DNA from: Streptomyces sp. NBC_00414
GTDB taxonomy: Bacteria > Actinomycetota > Actinomycetes > Streptomycetales > Streptomycetaceae
Direction: 5' to 3'
Length of the DNA: 64,000 bases
Assembly (NCBI RefSeq): GCF_036038375.1
Contig: NZ_CP107935.1
Coordinates: 868,001-932,000 of the forward strand
Shown here: positions 59,157-64,000 of the stretch, piece after piece
How the letters are laid out: each line of letters begins with the position of its first letter
Numbering within the stretch: position 1 is the stretch's first letter
Translations under genes and position numbers: made by a program
Notes under the pieces: generated by a model
Seen by the model: the letters and a program-made list of their open reading frames with translations, nothing else
Databases searched by the model: none
What the model was told of the DNA's origin: nothing

Positions 59157-59361
59157 GCTCAGGGCAGGAGCGCGCAGGCTTGCGGGTCAGCGGAGCTGGA
59201 GGAGTCGACGGGCACGCGCAGGGGAGCGGGCCAGAAGGCGAAGAAGGCGTGCGACGGGGCACGGAGAGGAAGACGCAGAGGCGAGCACGGCTCGGTCGAG
59301 CACTGGACAGCCAGTGCTGCAGGCAGCGGTCAGGCGTCTGCGGGCCGGGGGCGGCGAAGGG

Positions 59362-59445
59362 TCAGCGACAGAGTGCGCTGCTGGTGCGCCGCAGGTCCAC
59401 GTAGCGGCACACCACACCGGGGTGCGTCGTGAGCATGGTGCTCAT
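59362..59445 (-). CDS. Leader peptide of the organosulfur operon (27 codons)
   Basis: Too short for usual gene finders. From ATG 59445 it reads 27 residues with the C-terminus VCRYVDLRRTSSALCR. A second in-frame ATG is at 59436. The VDLxRxSSALCR ending is the hallmark of the small leader peptides found upstream of many Streptomyces sulfur-assimilation and sulfonate operons, with Cys codons near the end. It lies 360 bp upstream of the lipoprotein gene on the same strand. Ribosome pausing at Cys codons when cysteine is scarce would change leader folding and let transcription continue. The family attribution is from memory of this motif. Confidence 0.72.
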   Translation of the reverse strand: MSTMLTTHPGVVCRYVDLRRTSSALCR

Positions 59446-59475
59446 CCTGGGGTCTGCCGCAACCGACTGTCAATG

Positions 59476-59491
59476 GACACCAATTGGTGTC
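59476..59491. promoter_or_regulatory. Perfect 16-bp palindrome upstream of the leader ORF
   Basis: GACACCAATTGGTGTC is a perfect inverted repeat. It is extended by CAATG on the left and CATTG on the right (one-base offset), giving arms of about 13 bp. It lies just upstream of a TTGACA hexamer (59473-59468, minus strand) that precedes the leader ORF, so it is a strong candidate operator of the sulfur operon. The neighbouring Rrf2-type regulator is one possible ligand. Confidence 0.65.
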
Positions 59492-59553
59492 TCATTGGGC
59501 GGGACGGCGTTCGCCGCAGATCACAGCCGTGCCCGTCTCGGCTCGGCATCGGC

Positions 59554-60537
59554 TCAGCGGGCTGCGGGGTGCACCGCGGCCTCATCGGGGTGCAGCCACA
59601 GGGGCCCGTTGCCCGTGTCCACCCGCACCGCGCCCGGGGGCGGCCAGTGGCCGTCCGTCAGCAGCAGCCGCTCCGGATCGGTCAGGCTGCGGTAGTGCTC
59701 CAGCGCGTCCGCCGCAGGGAGCGGCGTGGGGGTCGTCAGCAGTCCGGGGCTCAGTTCCCCGACGGCAGCCGCGTACTGCTCGAAGGGCCGCCAGCCGGGT
59801 ACGACGCGGTACTCGCCCTGTTCCCCCGGCGTCCGGACGAGCAGGGTCGGCAGCGCGTACCGGTAGCCGCCCTCGGTGGTCTCCTTGGCCGCGCCGGGGT
59901 GCGGCGACCCGTCCTGCGCGCCCCGCGCACCCTCCGTGCCCTGCGCACCCTTCGCCGAGAGCACCTCGGCCACCGGGCGGCGCGCCTCCAGCCGGTCGCC
60001 CCGCACCTGCTCCAGTACCGCCCCGGAGGCGGCGTCGACCGCCAGCCGCCGCGGATCCAGGCCGGGTACGCCCCGAACCGCGGCCAGCGCCGACTCGGTG
60101 GTGTCGGCCGGTTCCCCGAGCACGAAGACACTCTCCCGCAGCCGGCGCAGCACTCGCTCGGCCACCTCCACCCCTTGCGGTTCGGCGGCCTTGGCCACGA
60201 GTGCGGCGGGCCAGGAGTCGGCCGGCATGCGGCTGAGCCGTACCGCCCGGGGAGCCTGGCTGTGCGAGCTGATCTCCTCGACGTACCGCGCGTACCAGGC
60301 GGTCTCCGCCGCTGGGTCGGGCGGCGGATCGTCGTCGTGGTCGAAGAGGATCGCGTACGCCCGCCGCCAGCGGACCCGGCCGGCCAGCGCCGCCCGCAAC
60401 CTGCGGAAAACGGGCTCCGACCCCCAGGCCCAGGGGCACAACGGGTCGGTGTACTCGACGACTTCGACCGATGCCGACGACGGTGGCGGCGGCGGCGAGG
60501 GTTTCAGCTGCGGCTGCCACTGCGGGGCGTCCGTCAC
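59554..60537 (-). CDS. DsbA-like thioredoxin-fold protein with CPWA active site
   Basis: 327 residues of the DsbA/FrnE/HCCA-isomerase superfamily. After a Pro-rich lead, EYTDPLCPWAWGSEPVFRRL carries a CPWA motif, with a single Cys where CxxC would be in an oxidoreductase. The helical insertion and C-terminal strand follow (about residue 200 onward). There is no signal peptide, so it acts in the cytoplasm, possibly as a glutathione- or mycothiol-type isomerase or S-transferase. GTG 60537 overlaps the Rrf2 stop by 4 bp, so it is co-translated with that regulator. Confidence 0.85.
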   Translation of the reverse strand: MTDAPQWQPQLKPSPPPPPSSASVEVVEYTDPLCPWAWGSEPVFRRLRAALAGRVRWRRAYAILFDHDDDPPPDPAAETAWYARYVEEISSHSQAPRAVRLSRMPADSWPAALVAKAAEPQGVEVAERVLRRLRESVFVLGEPADTTESALAAVRGVPGLDPRRLAVDAASGAVLEQVRGDRLEARRPVAEVLSAKGAQGTEGARGAQDGSPHPGAAKETTEGGYRYALPTLLVRTPGEQGEYRVVPGWRPFEQYAAAVGELSPGLLTTPTPLPAADALEHYRSLTDPERLLLTDGHWPPPGAVRVDTGNGPLWLHPDEAAVHPAAR

Positions 60538-61022
60538 GCGGCGCCCCTCCGGGCCAGCCCTTCTGCCGCTCCCATCGCCCCCATTGCTCCCGTCGCTCTC
60601 GTCGCTCCGGTTGCGCCGGCTGCGCCTCTGGCGAGCAGCGAGGTCAGGGTCACTCCGCCCAGGACGGCCGCGGCCCCGGCCTCGACCTCTCGCCACACGT
60701 CGGGCAGCCCGGCGGCGGGGCCCGGATAGTCGAGGCCGGCCAGCGGCTCGCCGCGCAGAGTGATCAACTCGCCGTCCACGGCACGCGTGACGTCCAGCAG
60801 GGTGATCTCCTCGGCGGATCTGCCGAGCCAGTAACCGCCCTCGCAGCCACGCTGGCTGCGCACCAGGCCGGCTCTGCGCAGTTCACCCACCACGGACTTC
60901 AGGAAGCGGAACGGGATCTCCTGCGAGGAGGCGATGGCTTCACAGGTGAGCGGACGGGAAGGTTCGCGGGCGAGCTCCAGCAGCGCCCTCATGGCGTAGT
61001 CCGCCTTCGCGGAAATATGCAT
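60534..61022 (-). CDS. Rrf2-family transcriptional regulator
   Basis: 162 residues. The N-terminal Rrf2 winged HTH is MHISAKADYAMRALLELA, with the recognition region SSQEIPFRFLKSVVGELRRAGLVRSQRG. Only one Cys (RGCEGGY) is present rather than the three used for Fe-S binding, so it resembles the CymR/NsrR-like non-cluster group. The C-terminus is a low-complexity Gly/Ala/Thr tail of about 25 residues. It is coupled to the DsbA-like gene and divergent from the leaderless cupin gene. Rrf2 regulators of the CymR type control cysteine supply, which fits the adjacent sulfur operon. Confidence 0.87.
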   Translation of the reverse strand: MHISAKADYAMRALLELAREPSRPLTCEAIASSQEIPFRFLKSVVGELRRAGLVRSQRGCEGGYWLGRSAEEITLLDVTRAVDGELITLRGEPLAGLDYPGPAAGLPDVWREVEAGAAAVLGGVTLTSLLARGAAGATGATRATGAMGAMGAAEGLARRGAA

Positions 61023-61078
61023 GCGCACATCATGCCTGAGGAGCGGGTCGGCACGAGGGTCTTCGGCCGCTTGTTTCC

Positions 61079-61097
61079 AACATTGCGGGAACATTGC
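61079..61097. promoter_or_regulatory. AACATTGC direct repeats in the Rrf2/cupin gap
   Basis: AACATTGC occurs at 61079-61086 and again at 61090-61097, 11 bp apart (one helical turn), in the divergent gap. It is a candidate Rrf2 operator; on the minus strand it reads GCAATGTT twice. Confidence 0.4.
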
Positions 61098-61123
61098 CGC
61101 AGGTGAAAGCCAAAGGACACCTC

Positions 61124-61153
61124 TTGACATCCTTTTCAGGACCGCTCTAGCGT
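61124..61153 (+). promoter_or_regulatory. Leaderless promoter of the cupin gene
   Basis: TTGACA (61124-61129), an 18-nt spacer and TAGCGT (61148-61153) place the start site at the ATG (61160), so the transcript is predicted to be leaderless. Confidence 0.6.
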
Positions 61154-61159
61154 CGCGCC

Positions 61160-61672
61160 ATGAGCGAGCCGCTGACGACCCCCGGTGAGGGCTTCCACCC
61201 TCACCTCCACGACACTCCGGACCACCCGGCCGCATCGCTGCGCAGCCGTCTGCACCACATCCGCGCCGACTCCCTTGACGGTGACACCGCGCAGAGCGGC
61301 GGCATGCGCAGGTTCGCGGCCGTCAGCGGCAAGAACGTCGGCTCCGAGAAGCTGTGGATGGGCCAGACCCATGTGGCGCCCTCGACGGCTTCCTCCGACC
61401 ACCATCACGGTGAGTCCGAGACCGCCATCTACGTGGTGAGCGGGCACCCGGAGTTCGTCTTCATCGACGCCTCGGGCGACAGCGAGGAACCGCAGGAGGT
61501 ACGGCTGCGCACCTCACCCGGCGACTACGTCTTCGTCCCGCCGTTCGTCCCGCACCGGGAGGAGAACCCGGACCCGGACGACGAGGCGGTGGTCGTCATC
61601 GCCCGCAGCACCCAGGAGGCGATCGTGGTCAACCTCCCCCAGCTGTACGCGCTTTCGCCGGACGAGGCCTGA
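61160..61672 (+). CDS. Cupin-domain protein
   Basis: 170 residues with a single cupin barrel (about 60-160). Motif 1 is DHHHGESETAIYVVSG (metal His cluster) and motif 2 is SPGDYVFVPPFVPHREENPDP. It resembles small RmlC-like proteins, including cysteine-dioxygenase-like ones. A sulfur-metabolic role is suggested only by its divergence from Rrf2 and proximity to the sulfur operon. ATG 61160 with a leaderless promoter defines the start. It converges on the ankyrin gene. Confidence 0.88.
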   Translation: MSEPLTTPGEGFHPHLHDTPDHPAASLRSRLHHIRADSLDGDTAQSGGMRRFAAVSGKNVGSEKLWMGQTHVAPSTASSDHHHGESETAIYVVSGHPEFVFIDASGDSEEPQEVRLRTSPGDYVFVPPFVPHREENPDPDDEAVVVIARSTQEAIVVNLPQLYALSPDEA

Positions 61673-61679
61673 GTCGGCC

Positions 61680-61760
61680 AGCGGGTGAGCGGAACGGCGT
61701 GAGGGTCTGGGTGCCTGGGCCGAGTCAGGCGACCAGCGTGAGTCGGGTGACCGGGGTAAG
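61680..61760. repeat. Degenerate tandem repeats between cupin and ankyrin genes
   Basis: Units of the form GAGTCAGGCGACC, GAGTCGGGTGACC and AAGTCAGGTGACG are repeated about three times over 80 bp between the convergent stops. They are similar in style to the AGTCA repeats upstream of alkC. No function is evident. Confidence 0.5.
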
Positions 61761-62192
61761 TCAGGTGACGGGGCCGGACGGTCGGGCGCCCGCGGCGAGC
61801 AGCAGGTCGATCGTTTCCGGGTAGGGCCCGGCCGTGGCCCACTCCAGCGGGGTACGGCCCGTGCCGTGGTCCTCGCGGAGACGGGGATCGGCGCCGTGGG
61901 CCAGAAGTGCGCGAACCGTCTCGGTGTGGCCCCAGCATGCGGCCCCGCACAGAGGTGTGCCTTCCGTGCCGTGTCCGCTCTCGGTGTCGGGCCGGGCCCC
62001 GGCTGCCAGCAGGCACAGGACGTTCCCGGTGGCACCGTGGACCGAGGCGGCGTAAAGGGGCGTGGTGCCTTCGGTGTTGCTCGCGCCGGGGTCGGCCCCG
62101 GCTCGCAGGAGAGCACGGATCTCGCCGCTGTCGCCGAAGGTCGCCGCGCTGACGAGACGTCGGGACAGTTTCTTCTGCTGCCGCCTGTTCAC
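61761..62192 (-). CDS. Ankyrin-repeat protein
   Basis: 143 residues with about four ankyrin repeats (ALLRAGADPGASNTEGTTPLYAASVHGATGNVLCLLAAGARPDTE, sampled here as TPLYAASVHGA, TPLCGAACWGH and TPLEWATAGPYPE). The lead is basic (NRRQQKKLSRRLV). It is a protein-protein interaction module without a catalytic domain. ATG 62192 starts the frame. It lies 54 bp downstream of the small conserved protein on the same strand. Confidence 0.9.
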   Translation of the reverse strand: MNRRQQKKLSRRLVSAATFGDSGEIRALLRAGADPGASNTEGTTPLYAASVHGATGNVLCLLAAGARPDTESGHGTEGTPLCGAACWGHTETVRALLAHGADPRLREDHGTGRTPLEWATAGPYPETIDLLLAAGARPSGPVT

Positions 62193-62246
62193 AGTTCTCC
62201 AGAGCGACCGGTGAGTGGACGGGGGAATCGGAAGAGCCTCTTCGGC

Positions 62247-62600
62247 TCAGCGGAACTCATGGACCACCTGGATCCTGCCGACGATGTGCGCGTTGAAGTC
62301 GTCGAGTTCCCCGGCCGGTACCCACAGCTCAAGGATCGTCCGCCCGCCCGCCTGCTGGACCGGGTACCTGCGTACGAAGTCGGAGTCGACCTCGAAGCGG
62401 GTGACGAAGCCGGCACCGTCGTGCTTGACGTTCCAGTCGCGCGCGATCCTGACGGCGTAGTCCTCGTTCAGGACCGGGTAGAAGATCGGCTGCTCGGGAA
62501 GCCGGGGCGGCCACGCGCGCCACTCCGACTCCCGTACCAGTTCCAGCTCCTTGGGGCCGGTGGGACGCCACAAGGTCGTCGTCGCTCGGAGGCGGGTCAC
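62247..62600 (-). CDS. Small conserved protein (ADP-ribosylation/crystallin J1-labelled type)
   Basis: 117 residues with no signal or membrane segment. Characteristic stretches are LWRPTGPKELELVRESEWRAWPPRLPEQPIFYPVLNEDYA (sampled as RLPEQPIFYPVLNEDYA) and AGELDDFNAHIVGRI. Streptomyces homologues that I recall are labelled 'ADP-ribosylation/crystallin J1', a name with no proven activity. GTG 62600 has GGAGAG upstream at 8 nt; the frame could begin at TTG 62630. No catalytic motif is visible. Confidence 0.65.
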   Translation of the reverse strand: MTRLRATTTLWRPTGPKELELVRESEWRAWPPRLPEQPIFYPVLNEDYAVRIARDWNVKHDGAGFVTRFEVDSDFVRRYPVQQAGGRTILELWVPAGELDDFNAHIVGRIQVVHEFR

Positions 62601-62735
62601 TGGAATCACTCTCCGCACGAGGCGAGGCAACCGCTGCCGCGGTCCGCCGGGAGCCCGACGGTATCGACAGCCCCGGTGGGACGGCCACCGAGTTTCCCCC
62701 TTCTCAGGCGGCCGGTTCCCCAGGTGACCGGCCTC

Positions 62736-64000
62736 TCAGACGGCCGGCTTCTTGTCGGCGGCCGACTCGTTGCGGTGGCGTACGAAGACAGCCGTGGGTA
62801 TCACCATCACGAGCAGGGCGATGCCGCCGACGAGCAGTCCGAGGTGGACGGCGTCGGTGAAGGCGCGGGCGGCGGAGTCCGCGACCGTGCGGGCGAGAGC
62901 CGGCGGCAGCCCTGCCGTCGAGCCGCCGTGCACCGCGCCGTCGGTGATGCGCGCGGCTTCTGGGCCCGGAACGCCCGCGGAGGACAACCGGTCCTCCAGA
63001 TAGGGAGGGAACCGGGTGGTGACGATCGTTCCCAGCACGCTGGGGCCGAGAACCGCGCCCAGTTGCCGGAACATGTTGACCGATGAACTGGCCATGCCCG
63101 CCTGGAGCCGCGGAACGCTGTTGACCGCGGCGGCGGTGGACGGCGCCGTCAGCAGCGCCGATCCGACCCCCGCGACGAGCAGGCCGGGCCACATCGCGCC
63201 GTAGCCGGTGAAAGGCCCCGTGCGCAGCAGCATCAGGGCTCCGCCGCCCAGGACGACGAGGCCCCCGGCCAGCGTGAGCTTGAATCCGATCCGCTGGACG
63301 AGGCGCCCCGCGAACGCGCTGACCACGATGTAGGTGGCGAACATCGTCAGCAGCCGGACACCGGTGCCGAGGGCCGACACGTGCTGCACCCGCTGCATGT
63401 ACAGCACGGAGAGCAGCGCGATGCCGACGAAGCCGAACATGGTCGCCGTCGCCACACCCATCACGGTGGCGTACGACCGACTGCGGAACAGCCGCAGATC
63501 CAGCATGGGGTCGTGATGGCGGGCCTCGGCGAACAGGAACAGCGCCAACGACACCGCGAAGACGAGGTACGCCCCGATGATCCGGCCGGATGTGTATCCG
63601 GCCGAGGCGCCCTCGATGATCGCGTACGTGCCCGATGCGAGCGCCACGGTCGACAACGGGACGCCGATCAGGTCGAGTTGCCGCGTCGGGTGCTTGGACT
63701 CGGTCACCAGCAGCGGCGTCAGGACCATGGCCACGGCACCGATCACGACGTTGATCAGGTACACCGAGTGCCAGGAGAAGTCGGCCAGGAGCAGGCCCGC
63801 GCCGAGCGGACCGACGGCCAGGCCGAGTCCGGAGCAACTGGCCCACGCGCCGATCGCCTTGGTCCGCTCCTGCGGATCGGTGAACGAGTGGCTGACGATC
63901 GAGAGGCTGGCCGGGAGCACGGCCGCGCCGCCGATGCCCATCACCGCTTGTGCCGTGATCAGCAGGCCCGAGCTGTCCGAGGCGAACGCCAGCAGGCTGC
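62736..64000 (-). CDS. MFS drug transporter, EmrB/QacA type (partial, start beyond right edge)
   Basis: The frame is open to the end of the window, and about 420 C-terminal residues are visible. They cover roughly ten transmembrane helices with MGIGGAAVLPASLSIVSHSF, the motif-C-like SCSGLGLAVGPLGAGLLL, FSWHSVYLINVVIG and SALLTAPSTAAAVNSVPRLQAGMASS. This is the DHA2 14-TM family that exports antibiotics and lipophilic cations. The C-terminal tail is hydrophilic (RHRNESAADKK). The N-terminus lies beyond position 64000. Confidence 0.9.
   Translation of the reverse strand, partial: SLLAFASDSSGLLITAQAVMGIGGAAVLPASLSIVSHSFTDPQERTKAIGAWASCSGLGLAVGPLGAGLLLADFSWHSVYLINVVIGAVAMVLTPLLVTESKHPTRQLDLIGVPLSTVALASGTYAIIEGASAGYTSGRIIGAYLVFAVSLALFLFAEARHHDPMLDLRLFRSRSYATVMGVATATMFGFVGIALLSVLYMQRVQHVSALGTGVRLLTMFATYIVVSAFAGRLVQRIGFKLTLAGGLVVLGGGALMLLRTGPFTGYGAMWPGLLVAGVGSALLTAPSTAAAVNSVPRLQAGMASSSVNMFRQLGAVLGPSVLGTIVTTRFPPYLEDRLSSAGVPGPEAARITDGAVHGGSTAGLPPALARTVADSAARAFTDAVHLGLLVGGIALLVMVIPTAVFVRHRNESAADKKPAV

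Noticed and set aside
57364..60729. Plus-strand 1121-residue open frame opposite the binding-protein and DsbA-like genes
   Set aside because: It is antisense to well-supported lipoprotein and DsbA-like genes and crosses the leader ORF region. Composition is typical of a mirror frame.
1..64000. tRNA, rRNA, insertion sequences, integrase or attachment sites
   Set aside because: Looked for by eye on both strands; no cloverleaf, transposase or integrase motif, or flanking direct repeats were seen. A dedicated search could still find a small RNA gene.

Overview
The window looks like a stretch of Streptomyces (or very close relative) chromosome. GC content is very high, with strong third-codon G/C bias. 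Genes are translationally coupled by ATGA or GTGA overlaps. There are many GntR, TetR, WYL, XRE, LysR and anti-sigma type regulators, several leaderless promoters, and TTA (bldA-type) codons that I found in only two genes. No rRNA, tRNA, CRISPR array, transposase or phage gene was found. The content is accessory metabolism, transport and regulation.

Layout. 1-4.6 kb: the end of a ThrE-type exporter, then an APC permease / small membrane protein / M20 dipeptidase operon and a GAF-ANTAR regulator. 4.6-14.4 kb: a putative hydroxy-acid (tartrate-like) catabolic locus. A LysR regulator diverges from a tartrate/malate dehydrogenase and a 2-hydroxyacid dehydrogenase. Converging on these is a five-gene operon: an Fe3+/FbpABC-type ABC importer, a DUF1446/AtuA-like protein, and a DUF4387-class II aldolase fusion. 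14.5-20.7 kb: an atypical NarL-type regulator, a histidine kinase/OmpR pair, an MMPL transporter and a GntR repressor. The GntR promoter carries the same 17-bp element, in the same promoter geometry, as the ABC importer operon 5.5 kb away, so the two are probably one regulon.

20.7-31.1 kb: quinone-oxidoreductase/TetR, AlkC-type DNA repair, a saccharopine-dehydrogenase-like protein with WYL and XRE regulators, a TetR/secreted hydrolase pair around a 15-bp-arm palindrome, an anti-sigma kinase with its STAS antagonist, and an epoxide hydrolase behind three tandem palindromes. 31.2-38.2 kb: the most unusual block. It holds an HTH-STAND ATPase regulator (with a TTA codon), two unrecognised adjacent proteins that both begin MSxVCNK, and a 1306-aa fusion of two complete ABC exporters (also with a TTA codon) carrying lanthipeptide-exporter-like LS(A/T)GQW signatures.

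38.4-47.7 kb: YnfA, an MFS pump, a DUF475/TerC-like protein, a GH13 enzyme with a flavin oxidoreductase, type II NADH dehydrogenase, a secreted SGNH lipase and TerB. 47.9-59.4 kb: an 11.5-kb operon for organosulfur scavenging. It has an Opp-type ABC importer, a DszA/NtaA-like and a second luciferase-like monooxygenase, a flavin hydroxylase, a hydrolase and an FMN reductase. The operon is headed by a 27-codon leader ORF of the actinobacterial type that ends VDLRRTSSALCR. 59.5-64 kb: DsbA-like/Rrf2, a leaderless cupin, an ankyrin protein, a small conserved protein and the 3' part of an MFS drug pump.
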